In this document: positions 1-6,322 of the stretch, piece after piece | Layout of the letters: every line of letters begins with the position of its first letter | Position numbering within the stretch: position 1 is the stretch's first letter | Source: SIG672 sp045605765 | Lineage (GTDB): Bacteria; Bacillota; Clostridia; Oscillospirales; CAG-272 | DNA length: 11,635 nucleotides | Reading direction: 5' to 3' | NCBI GenBank assembly: GCA_045605765.1 | Contig: JAZUQQ010000019.1 | Location: 1-11,635, forward strand | Program-made: the position numbers and the translations under genes | The notes under the pieces: model-generated | Database searches by the model: none | What the model saw: the letters and a program-made list of their open reading frames with translations, nothing else | Told to the model about the DNA's origin: nothing

Positions 1-867
1 GCCGCTTGCGAATGTACGTAGGATCATTACGTTTCCTCGTTTACCGATTTTACAAACTTCGTTGTAAATTTCAAATGCAGTGGGATGCCAATGAGTTAAC
101 CCGCTTTCAACCTTGCCGAAAAGCATCTTGGAAACACCCAAATAACAGTCATGAGGATCAACGCCAAGTTCAATACGGATATCATCATATAGGTTCCAAA
201 CAATATTGCCGTCGTCCGATAGAAGCTCAAATGTACCGCAGAGGTCCGGTGTTTGTAACATCATTTCATAAAGGTCTTTTGAGTTTTGAGGAATGAGCAT
301 TTTAAGCGGCATCTCTTCATTTTCAAATGCTACGTCATATCCCCACGTAATATAGATTACCTCGGGAATATTTACATCGTTTAAATTTGCCAAAGGGAAC
401 ATTTTTCTTTCGATCAAAAGTTTGACGGGAAGGTCAGGTTCTTTATCGAGCTTTGCAATCAGATTCTTGTGAGCTTCTTCAAATCCACTCCAATCACCGT
501 CGCGGTCTACTTTCCATTCTCCTTTTTCCGCATCAAAATCAATTTGTTCGAAATCGGGGAAAAGATATAAGGTGTCGTCGAAAATAAAATATTCAAATCC
601 GTTTGATTCTTGCTTGATATATTGCATCGGTAGATTACGTTGAATTGCTGAATTGTAAAAACGGTACTCGGGTGAATACAGCAAGTCCGTCATGAATTTT
701 TGATTAAAATCCAAATAATACCGAGATTTTTTATATTCTTTTTTGTTTTTCGGTATTTGAACAAGAGCACAAATTCCCGCAGAGATCAGACATATAAGAA
801 TCAACGGAGATAATAGAACAACCAATATACCAATCAATAGTTTTTGATACCATTTCATTTTATTCAT
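1..867 (-). CDS. Membrane-anchored protein of unknown function, C-terminus cut by window edge
   Basis: An open frame of 289 codons runs without a stop to the left edge, so the C-terminus is missing. The ATG at 867 is chosen because an AAGGAGGG ribosome binding site (875-882) sits 7 nt upstream. Residues about 7-35 form one long hydrophobic helix (LLIGILVVLLSPLILICLIS) followed by a basic KNKKEYKK stretch, so the body is probably outside or peripheral to the membrane on a single N-terminal anchor. The rest is soluble, rich in acidic and aromatic residues, with a THWHP motif and IGKRGNV close to the visible end. I do not recognise the family. The gene begins directly after the tRNA-Ser terminator, with only about 11 nt between the T-run and the ribosome binding site, so it must rely on read-through or on a promoter inside the tRNA region. 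That the frame is a real gene is fairly sure; its function is unknown. Confidence 0.8.
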   Translation of the reverse strand, partial: MNKMKWYQKLLIGILVVLLSPLILICLISAGICALVQIPKNKKEYKKSRYYLDFNQKFMTDLLYSPEYRFYNSAIQRNLPMQYIKQESNGFEYFIFDDTLYLFPDFEQIDFDAEKGEWKVDRDGDWSGFEEAHKNLIAKLDKEPDLPVKLLIERKMFPLANLNDVNIPEVIYITWGYDVAFENEEMPLKMLIPQNSKDLYEMMLQTPDLCGTFELLSDDGNIVWNLYDDIRIELGVDPHDCYLGVSKMLFGKVESGLTHWHPTAFEIYNEVCKIGKRGNVMILRTFASG

Positions 868-893
868 CAGAAAACCCTCCTTTCGGTAGTATG

Positions 894-926
894 AAAAAGC
901 CGCAGAACACCTAAGTCCTGCGGCTT
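894..926 (-). terminator. Rho-independent terminator after tRNA-Ser
   Basis: A 9-bp GC-rich stem (AAGCCGCAG / CTGCGGCTT) with a 12-nt loop is followed on the minus strand by a run of five T. A second small hairpin (GCGGT/ACCGC, 933-947) lies between it and the tRNA 3' end. It ends the tRNA-Ser transcript just before the gene that runs off the left edge. Confidence 0.8.
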
Positions 927-950
927 CTTTTCGCGGTTTGAAACCGCATT

Positions 951-1039
951 TGGCGGAGAGAGTGGGATTCGAACCCACGTGTGCTTGCGCACAAACTGAT
1001 TTCGAGTCAGCCCCGTTATGACCACTTCGATATCTCTCC
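951..1039 (-). tRNA. tRNA-Ser(CGA), reads UCG codons
   Basis: Read on the minus strand, the acceptor strands GGAGAGA and TCTCTCC pair. They are followed by discriminator G and an encoded CCA (951-953). The anticodon loop is CTCGAAA, giving anticodon CGA. A long class II variable arm (GTGCGCAAGCAC) and the TTCGAAT T-loop are typical of tRNA-Ser. All cloverleaf parts are intact, so this copy should be functional. Its immediate 5' flank is a palindromic element rather than a promoter. The nearest good promoter is about 430 bp upstream (1475-1503), beyond a truncated second copy of the tRNA. The mature 5' end therefore depends on RNase P cutting a long leader, unless a weak promoter that I could not identify lies closer. 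Confidence 0.97.
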
Positions 1040-1075
1040 ATAATTATGATGCAACAGCGTGCATCATAATTATGG
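1038..1075. repeat. Perfect 15-bp palindrome with 8-nt loop at tRNA-Ser 5' end
   Basis: CCATAATTATGATGC (1038-1052) and its exact reverse complement (1061-1075) enclose the 8-nt loop AACAGCGT. The left arm overlaps the first bases of the tRNA-Ser gene. There is no T-run on either side, so it does not look like a terminator. It is the end of the larger palindrome-rich element described in the next entry. Confidence 0.85.
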
Positions 1076-1192
1076 AGCTTGATGAGACGAGGCTCAATGA
1101 GCTTGCTCATTGAATCCACTTCGCATTCGCAGCTCGGAGGTCGGGGAGCTTGCTCACCAGACGTAGAGTTAGCGAATCCTCGCCGTAGACGA
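1040..1192. repeat. Palindrome-rich 153-bp element flanked by 11-bp direct repeats
   Basis: The block between two exact copies of an 11-bp direct repeat (1029-1039 and 1193-1203, GATATCTCTCC on the plus strand) contains several hairpins: the 15-bp palindrome above, CAATGAGC-TT-GCTCATTG at 1095-1112, and a weaker one, GAGC-TT-GCTC, at 1146-1155. The repeat is the 5' end of tRNA-Ser. The layout is that of a small non-autonomous insertion (MITE or REP-like) with a target duplication, placed exactly at the tRNA start. It encodes no convincing protein. That it is mobile is inference; the repeats and hairpins are seen directly. Confidence 0.6.
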
Positions 1193-1203
1193 GATATCTC
1201 TCC

Positions 1204-1367
1204 TTGATGCATACTGTACATATTTGGTTGTATTTGAATTTTGCACGGCTTTTGCAAGGCCGAAGTTGAAATGCTGTCATCCAAAATTCAAGAAAAATGA
1301 AGCATTTGGGAGATATTGCGAGGAAACGCAAGCTTTTGCAAGTTGCAGAGTGATAAGCTCGGCTACC
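1204..1367. other. Spacer between tRNA fragment and 153-bp element, no gene seen
   Basis: This stretch separates the orphan tRNA half from the palindromic element. It has short imperfect repeats built on TTTTGCA and GCAAG and frames that stay open in places, but none has a ribosome binding site with a protein-like composition. I see no promoter of good quality in it. Confidence 0.4.
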
Positions 1368-1408
1368 TTTCGAGTCAGCCCCGTTATGACCACTTCGATA
1401 CCTCTCCA
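1368..1408 (-). pseudogene. Orphan 5' half of tRNA-Ser, broken in the anticodon loop
   Basis: These 41 nt match 1000-1040, the 5' half of the intact tRNA-Ser, at 40 positions. The one difference is tRNA position 7, A to G. The match contains the acceptor 5' strand, the D arm, the 5' side of the anticodon stem and the loop CTCGAAA, then stops abruptly. No variable arm, T arm or acceptor 3' strand follows, so it cannot make a tRNA. It sits about 60 nt downstream of a strong promoter and is probably the original tRNA start, separated from its 3' half by an insertion or an unequal duplication. Confidence 0.85.
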
Positions 1409-1474
1409 CATTGCTCGTCGACATACTTGCTTCGATACACCGCATATATCGCAACATTTTGCACTGCGAGGTTT

Positions 1475-1503
1475 ATTATATCACATAAAAATCCATTTTG
1501 CAA
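1475..1503 (-). promoter_or_regulatory. Strong sigma-A promoter of the tRNA-Ser locus
   Basis: On the minus strand, -35 TTGCAA (1498-1503) and a perfect -10 TATAAT (1475-1480) are separated by 17 nt. Transcription should begin near 1468 and read leftwards, first into the orphan tRNA half and then into the intact tRNA-Ser. Confidence 0.8.
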
Positions 1504-1540
1504 GTCCTTTTCGCATTTTTTCAATATTTTTTAAAAAAAT

Positions 1541-2074
1541 TTAGGGCAAAATTACAGTCTGCACGCTGTTTCCGAGCGCGGGGATTATCTTATCGCGAAG
1601 ATCCTCGGTACGAATGCGAAGACTCGTGGTATTTATACAAGGGTGGCAACCCACATATTCACCCGCAAGTACGTCCTCGTCAACCAGTAATTTTACTTTA
1701 TTTTCTATGTCGTAAACAAGTCCGAGAATACTGACTGAACCGGGAGTGAGATCAAGCATCTCTTCGAGTTTTTCGGGCGAACCGAAGGATAGTCTCGACG
1801 AGCCGATCTGTGAAGAAATTATACTCGTCTTAAAATTTTTATATCCGGGCATCATAAGCAGATAAAACTGCGTCTGCTGTCTATTACACAGAAAGAGATT
1901 TTTACATATCGTAGTACCGAGCTTTTCGTCTATCTCGCGACAAGCCTCCATCGACATCGCCGCTTCGTGATCCACTCTCGTATATTCTACACCAAGACTA
2001 TCGAGAAAATCATACGAGCGTATTTCTTTTTCAAGTCGTTCGTGCTCGTTTTCTGGTCTTCCGTTATATATCAT
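1541..2074 (-). CDS. YbaK/ProX-family aminoacyl-tRNA deacylase (PrdX/ProXp-type)
   Basis: A 177-residue protein of the YbaK/ProX editing superfamily. These free-standing cytoplasmic enzymes hydrolyse mischarged tRNAs such as Ala-tRNA(Pro) or Cys-tRNA(Pro). What I see: VDHEAA (residues 35-40), the lysine in CKNLFL (K58), which matches the catalytic lysine of the family, the LTPGSVS segment (109-115), and CHP...NTTSLRI (143-154) in place of the usual HPNDNTA motif. The length fits stand-alone ProXp proteins. The ATG at 2074 is supported by an AAAGGA site. It lies 76 bp downstream of the AMP-ligase gene with only a short hairpin between, so it is probably the last gene of that unit. The exact substrate (Ala, Cys or other) cannot be decided from sequence alone. 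Confidence 0.88.
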   Translation of the reverse strand: MIYNGRPENEHERLEKEIRSYDFLDSLGVEYTRVDHEAAMSMEACREIDEKLGTTICKNLFLCNRQQTQFYLLMMPGYKNFKTSIISSQIGSSRLSFGSPEKLEEMLDLTPGSVSILGLVYDIENKVKLLVDEDVLAGEYVGCHPCINTTSLRIRTEDLRDKIIPALGNSVQTVILP

Positions 2075-2097
2075 TTTTGATCCTTTTCATTTATTTA

Positions 2098-2116
2098 GGG
2101 GACTTAAAAAGTCCCC
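2098..2116. other. Intergenic hairpin between ligase and deacylase genes
   Basis: GGGGACTT and AAGTCCCC form an 8-bp stem with a 3-nt loop. On the minus strand the hairpin is followed by TAAATAA rather than a T-run. It is therefore more likely an mRNA processing or stability element, or a weak terminator, than a full stop between the two genes. Confidence 0.5.
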
Positions 2117-2150
2117 CCTCAAACGTTTTACTGTTTTATCCTGTTTGATT

Positions 2151-3788
2151 TTACGAATTATTCTGTTGGGATACGAGCATATCCGCGCCGTAGATTTTAC
2201 GAAGCTTCGGCTTCTCTATCTTACCCGTCGGATTTCTGGGAACGTCTGCGAATATTATCTTCCTAGGACGCTTATATCTTGGGAGCGCCGAACAGAACTC
2301 CTGTATATCGCTCTCAGTACAGGTATGACCCTTCTTTATCTGGATTATAGCAGTTGCTATCTCGCCGAGACGCTTGTCGGGAAGTCCGATGACCGCAACA
2401 TCGTGAACCGCGGGATGTGCGCTTATAAAGTCCTCAATCTGTACGGGGTAGAGGTTTTCCCCGCCCGTGATTATGACGTCCTTCTTTCTGTCCACGAGAA
2501 AGATAAATCCATCTTCATCCATCTGAGCCATATCTCCCGTAAAGAGCCAACCGTCGCGAAGAACCTCATTTGTCGCCTTTTCATCCTTATAGTAGCACGT
2601 CATAACGCCGGGACCCCTAACGCAAAGCTCTCCAACTCCGCCCTTCTCTACCTCGTTACCGTCGGAATCGACTATCTTAACCTCCCAGCCGTAGCCCGAA
2701 ACACCGATAGCTCCGACCTTGGATATATTGCCGATACCGAGGTGAACACAGCCGGGTCCGATAGATTCACTAAGTCCATAGTTGGTATCATAGTCGTGAG
2801 TTGGGAAATAGTTGAGCCAATGATTTATAAGACTTTTCGGCACAGGCTGAGCACCGATGTGCATAAGTCGCCACTGGTCGAGGCAGTAATCCTCTTTCTT
2901 AATATCTCCGCTATCCAGCGCGTTAAGAATATCCTGTGCCCAAGGTACAAGAAGCCAGACTATCGTACACTTTTCCTTAGAGACTGTTTCAAGCACGTAT
3001 TCAGGGCGCGTTCCTTTCAGAAGTATCGCCTTTCCGCCAACAAGGAAGCTTCCGAACCAGTGCATCTTCGCGCCCGTGTGATAGAGCGGTGGGATACAAA
3101 GGAAGATGTCGTCCTTCGTCTGTCCGTGATGCTTTTGCTCTACGTGACAAGCATGCACAAGGCTTCTGTGTTTATGTAGAATAGCCTTAGGAAATCCCGT
3201 AGTTCCCGAGGAAAAATAGATCGCACCATAATCGTCGTCGGTAATTCTTACGTCGGGCGCAACACTAGACTGATCTGCCGTGAGGTCGGCATAGCTCTCT
3301 GCAAAGGTAGGGCAGACACCCGATCCTGCATATACGAGAAGTCTGTTTTTACGGATAACGGGCTCGATTTCCTCAATACGTCCAATAAACTCGTTTCCGA
3401 AAACGAGCAGATCCACGTCGGCAAGATCAAGGCAGTATTTAATTTCGTCGGACGAATATCTGAAATTGAGCGGAACGGCTAGCGCTCCCGTCTTGAGTAT
3501 TCCGAAATATATCGGAAGCCATTCGAGGCAGTTCATGAGAAGTATTGCTACCTTATCGCCCTTCTTTATTCCGCTCTCGATAAGCGCGTTTGCAAATCTG
3601 TTTGACTTTTCGTTAAAAACACTCCACGTTATCTCGCGTCGGTAATATTTTGGCTGGGTAGTTTCAACGAGATCGTATTCTCTCCAAGTCACTCTTCTCG
3701 TCTCTTCCCTTTCCGGATTGACCTCGACAAGACAAACGTCAGATCCGAATTCTCTCGCATTTTTTTCAAGTATATCGGTAATAGGCAT
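2151..3788 (-). CDS. AMP-forming acyl-CoA synthetase-like ligase (ANL superfamily)
   Basis: A 545-residue adenylate-forming enzyme, predicted to activate a carboxylic acid with ATP to an acyl-AMP and pass it to CoA. All core motifs are present: A3 phosphate loop YFSSGTTGFPKA (191-202), A5 NYGLSE (336-341), A7 TGD (418-420), A8 hinge DRKKD followed by GGENLYPVQIE (433-452), and the A10 catalytic lysine in PTGKIEK (K523). There is no signal peptide or membrane segment, and the length is normal. The N-terminal part contains two TW segments (TWREYDL and ITWSVF) around a roughly 15-residue insertion before the first conserved SNRFANAL motif. The start has an AAGGAGGG site 8 nt upstream. The acid substrate is unknown; a fatty or aromatic acid or a bile-acid-like substrate are all possible. 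It follows serA after a hairpin terminator with no promoter-sized gap. Confidence 0.9.
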   Translation of the reverse strand: MPITDILEKNAREFGSDVCLVEVNPEREETRRVTWREYDLVETTQPKYYRREITWSVFNEKSNRFANALIESGIKKGDKVAILLMNCLEWLPIYFGILKTGALAVPLNFRYSSDEIKYCLDLADVDLLVFGNEFIGRIEEIEPVIRKNRLLVYAGSGVCPTFAESYADLTADQSSVAPDVRITDDDYGAIYFSSGTTGFPKAILHKHRSLVHACHVEQKHHGQTKDDIFLCIPPLYHTGAKMHWFGSFLVGGKAILLKGTRPEYVLETVSKEKCTIVWLLVPWAQDILNALDSGDIKKEDYCLDQWRLMHIGAQPVPKSLINHWLNYFPTHDYDTNYGLSESIGPGCVHLGIGNISKVGAIGVSGYGWEVKIVDSDGNEVEKGGVGELCVRGPGVMTCYYKDEKATNEVLRDGWLFTGDMAQMDEDGFIFLVDRKKDVIITGGENLYPVQIEDFISAHPAVHDVAVIGLPDKRLGEIATAIIQIKKGHTCTESDIQEFCSALPRYKRPRKIIFADVPRNPTGKIEKPKLRKIYGADMLVSQQNNS

Positions 3789-3818
3789 AAATAATGCCCT
3801 CCTTTAAATAGCTTATGG

Positions 3819-3854
3819 AAAAATACCGCAGTTTTGTATGACTGCGGTATTTTT
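3819..3854 (-). terminator. Hairpin terminator/attenuator downstream of serA
   Basis: ATACCGCAGT and ACTGCGGTAT form a perfect 10-bp stem with an 8-nt loop, extended by four A-T pairs on each side, so the minus strand ends in a run of T. Only about 15 nt separate it from the ribosome binding site of the ligase gene, which makes an intra-operon attenuator role possible. Confidence 0.85.
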
Positions 3855-3871
3855 AAACCGTTTTTAAAATC

Positions 3872-5032
3872 TTATGCTATAACGTTTACAGCGATTACGC
3901 CCTCAGTCTCCTTTACCTCGTTTATAACGTTTTCTGGAAGCTTTGCGTCAAAGTCGATAAGGGTGTACGCAAACTCGCCCTTGGAGCGATTAACAAAGTG
4001 TTCGATGTTGATTCCCGCATTTGCGAACGCCGAAGAAACGCCCGAAATAACGGCAGGAACATTATAATGGAGAACGCAGCATCTGCTGAGTCCGCCGCGC
4101 TCAACCACCACGCTCGGATAGTTTACGCTGTTTACGATATTTCCGTTTTCGAGGTAATCAACGAGTTGCTTTGCTGCCATTACAGCGCAGTTGTCTTCGG
4201 ATTCGTTTGTGGAAGCACCGAGGTGAGGAATTACGATGATATTGTCAACTCCAATAATATCAGGAGTAGCAAAGTCGGTAACATAGCAAGCGACCTTCTT
4301 ATCGTCAACTGCCTTGATCATATCCGCGCTGTTTACAAGCTCGCTTCTCGAAAGATTGATGATACGAACTCCGTCCTTCATCTTAGCAAAGGACTCTGCG
4401 CAGAACATATTCTTGGTATCCTTAGTCGCGGGAACATGAACCGAGATGAAATCACTCTTCTCGAATATCTCGTCGTAGCTTGACGCCTTCTTGACCGAAC
4501 TCGAAAGTCCCCAAGCACCTTCGACTGTAAGGAAGGGGTCACATCCGATAACGTTCATACCCAGAGCGACTGCCGCGTTTGCAACGAGTCCGCCGATAGC
4601 GCCGAGACCGATAACGCCGAGGGTCTTGCCCTTGATCTCAATACCTGCGTATGCGCTCTTATTCTTTTCAACTACCTTTGCGGCGTCTTCCTGACCTGCA
4701 AGAGTTTTTACCCATTCGATACCGCCAGTAATATTTCTCGAAGCAAGCAGGAGAGCCGCGACAGCAAGTTCCTTAACGCCGTTAGCGTTTGCTCCGGGAG
4801 TATTGAATACTACGATACCTTTTTTTGCACACTCTTCAACAGGAATGTTGTTTACGCCTGCGCCTGCTCTTGCGATAGCCTTAACGCTCGTGGGGAGCTC
4901 CATATCGTGCATAGCCGCACTTCTGACCATTATAGCATCGGGAGTCTCAGAGTTATCGCTTACTGTGTATTTTTCATCGAAAATATCGGTTCCGACCTTA
5001 GCGATCTTATTTAAAAGAAGTATATTGCTCAT
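3872..5032 (-). CDS. serA: D-3-phosphoglycerate dehydrogenase with C-terminal ACT domain
   Basis: Catalyses NAD-dependent oxidation of 3-phosphoglycerate to 3-phosphohydroxypyruvate, the first step of serine synthesis, in the cytoplasm. The 386-residue protein has a substrate-binding half (1-95), a Rossmann half with GLGAIGG (142-148) and an acidic residue after strand 2 (D165, favouring NAD), then an ACT-like regulatory domain (about 316-386). Catalytic arginine (R229 in NLSRSEL) and histidine (H270 in IPHLGAS) are present. The usual glutamate of the D-2-hydroxyacid dehydrogenase triad is not obvious: the segment reads TDFATPD (252-258), a form I associate with a Clostridia subgroup of SerA. 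The ACT domain suggests feedback control, typically by serine. It starts 27 bp after serC, so the two are co-transcribed. Confidence 0.95.
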   Translation of the reverse strand: MSNILLLNKIAKVGTDIFDEKYTVSDNSETPDAIMVRSAAMHDMELPTSVKAIARAGAGVNNIPVEECAKKGIVVFNTPGANANGVKELAVAALLLASRNITGGIEWVKTLAGQEDAAKVVEKNKSAYAGIEIKGKTLGVIGLGAIGGLVANAAVALGMNVIGCDPFLTVEGAWGLSSSVKKASSYDEIFEKSDFISVHVPATKDTKNMFCAESFAKMKDGVRIINLSRSELVNSADMIKAVDDKKVACYVTDFATPDIIGVDNIIVIPHLGASTNESEDNCAVMAAKQLVDYLENGNIVNSVNYPSVVVERGGLSRCCVLHYNVPAVISGVSSAFANAGINIEHFVNRSKGEFAYTLIDFDAKLPENVINEVKETEGVIAVNVIA

Positions 5033-5059
5033 TTTAATTTATTCCTTTCCTTTTACGGC

Positions 5060-6151
5060 TTACGCCTTGGGGTTTTCAGCGGCAAATTTCTTCATAAACT
5101 CAACGAGAGCCTCAACGCCTTCATAAGGCATAGCATTATAAATGGATGCTCTCATACCTCCGACACTTCTGTGTCCTTTAAGGTTTACAAGTCCTGCCGC
5201 AGCAGCGTCCTTCGGGAACTTCTTGTCAATCTCCTCGTTTCCGGTAACGAAGGTTACGTTCATCATCGAACGGCTGTCCTTCTGAACGGGAGCAATATAG
5301 TAATCCTGAGAGTCGAGATAATCGTAAAGAAGACCTGCTTTCTTTACGTTTCTTTCCTTCATAACGTCGAGTCCTCCAAGCTCGAGGATCCAGTTATAAA
5401 CAAGACCTGCAACGTAGATCGAGTAGCAAGGAGGAGTGTTATACATAGATCCGTTTTCAGCCATAAGCTTCCAGTCAAGCATAGAAGGCATCTTGGGATC
5501 GCCGTACTGGAGAAGATCCTCACGGACAATAACGAGAGTTACACCTGCGGGTGCCATATTCTTCTGAGCGCCTGCGTAAATAACGCCGAACTTCGATACG
5601 TCAACAGGCTCGGAAATGATGCAAGAGGACATATCTGCTACAAGCGGAATATCTCCCGTATCGGGAATATAGTTGTACTTGGTTCCGTAAATGGTGTTGT
5701 TGAAGCAAATATGAACGTAGGACGCATCGGGAGAGATCATATCTCTGGTAACAACGGGGATACGGTCAAAGTTAGTGTCCTTCGAGGTAGCAATGCACTT
5801 TACGTCGTAGCCCATCTTCTGAGCTTCCTTATAAGCCTTGCCGGAGAACTGACCGGAAACTATGTAGTCTGCCTTGCCGGTTCTGCCGATAAGGTTAAGC
5901 GGGACTGCCGCAAACTGAGTCGATGCACCGCCCTGAAGGAAGAGCACCTTGTAGTTGTTGGGAATATTCATAAGCTCACGAAGCTTAGCCTCTGCGTCTG
6001 CTATTATCTTTTCATAAACAGGCGATCTATGACTCATTTCCATAACGGACATTCCCGAGTCGCCGTAACACATCATTTCCGATGCTGCCTTTTCAAGCAC
6101 GGGTACGGGGAGCATCGAAGGTCCTGCTGAAAAATTGTACACTCTGTTCAT
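5060..6151 (-). CDS. serC: Phosphoserine aminotransferase
   Basis: A PLP enzyme that converts 3-phosphohydroxypyruvate and glutamate to phosphoserine and 2-oxoglutarate; it may also serve the pyridoxal branch in organisms that use it. The 363-residue length is standard. Visible hallmarks are the N-terminal NFSAGPSMLP, QGGAS (73-77) for phosphate contacts, D173 in VADMSS for the pyridine nitrogen, the Schiff-base lysine K197 in AGAQKN, NTPPCYSIY (238-246) and SVGGMRAS (329-336). It is the first gene after a strong promoter (6220-6249), with an AAAGGAAG site before the ATG, and it precedes serA directly. A phosphoserine phosphatase, the third enzyme of the pathway, is not in the window. Confidence 0.97.
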   Translation of the reverse strand: MNRVYNFSAGPSMLPVPVLEKAASEMMCYGDSGMSVMEMSHRSPVYEKIIADAEAKLRELMNIPNNYKVLFLQGGASTQFAAVPLNLIGRTGKADYIVSGQFSGKAYKEAQKMGYDVKCIATSKDTNFDRIPVVTRDMISPDASYVHICFNNTIYGTKYNYIPDTGDIPLVADMSSCIISEPVDVSKFGVIYAGAQKNMAPAGVTLVIVREDLLQYGDPKMPSMLDWKLMAENGSMYNTPPCYSIYVAGLVYNWILELGGLDVMKERNVKKAGLLYDYLDSQDYYIAPVQKDSRSMMNVTFVTGNEEIDKKFPKDAAAAGLVNLKGHRSVGGMRASIYNAMPYEGVEALVEFMKKFAAENPKA

Positions 6152-6170
6152 AAATAAATCTTCCTTTCTG

Positions 6171-6204
6171 TTTACCGTATTAGGCTATATTTTGTCACGG
6201 TAAA
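6171..6204 (-). promoter_or_regulatory. Inverted repeat in the serC leader
   Basis: TTTACCGT (6171-6178) and ACGGTAAA (6197-6204) are exact inverted 8-bp arms separated by 18 nt. They lie between the predicted serC transcription start and its ribosome binding site. The pair could be an operator or a leader stem-loop; I match it to no known riboswitch. Confidence 0.45.
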
Positions 6205-6219
6205 AATGAACTTATATTT

Positions 6220-6249
6220 ATTATATATTTTTTATATGCCGTTTGTCAA
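6220..6249 (-). promoter_or_regulatory. Sigma-A promoter of serC-serA
   Basis: Perfect -35 TTGACA (6244-6249) and perfect -10 TATAAT (6220-6225) are separated by 18 nt and set in very A/T-rich DNA. It lies just after the phosphofructokinase terminator and directs leftward transcription into serC. Confidence 0.85.
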
Positions 6250-6250
6250 T

Positions 6251-6292
6251 AGAAAAAGAAAAGATTGTATGTTTTTACAAACAATCTTTTCT
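6251..6292 (-). terminator. Terminator of the phosphofructokinase gene
   Basis: AGAAAAGATTGT and ACAATCTTTTCT form a 12-bp stem around a 12-nt loop, with TTTTTCT following on the minus strand. It lies about 30 bp after the stop of the phosphofructokinase gene and just upstream of the serC promoter. Confidence 0.85.
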
Positions 6293-6322
6293 CATTTTTT
6301 ACTAATTATGCAATTTGACAAT

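Noticed and set aside
6..296. 96-codon plus-strand open frame at the left edge
   Set aside because: Antisense to the better-supported partial gene at 1-867, which has a strong ribosome binding site and a membrane helix.
1038..1112. CRISPR-like or terminator reading of the repeated hairpins
   Set aside because: The hairpins differ in sequence, have no regular spacers and no T-runs, so neither a CRISPR array nor terminators fit.
1107..1457. 116-codon open frame on the minus strand
   Set aside because: It translates the tRNA-Ser 5' fragment (giving the familiar spurious peptide RYRSGHNGADSK) and the palindromic element. It is a translation of RNA-gene and repeat sequence, not a protein gene.
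2145..3179. 344-codon plus-strand open frame
   Set aside because: It lies wholly antisense to the AMP-ligase gene, whose catalytic motifs are intact; the plus-strand product has no recognisable domain and no ribosome binding site.
5171..6130. 319-codon plus-strand open frame
   Set aside because: Antisense to serC, which is clearly the real gene; the long opposite frame is a by-product of codon bias.
6150..6220. Riboswitch in the serC leader
   Set aside because: The leader is short, and only one inverted repeat is seen; it matches no riboswitch consensus that I can recognise, so I list it only as a possible operator.
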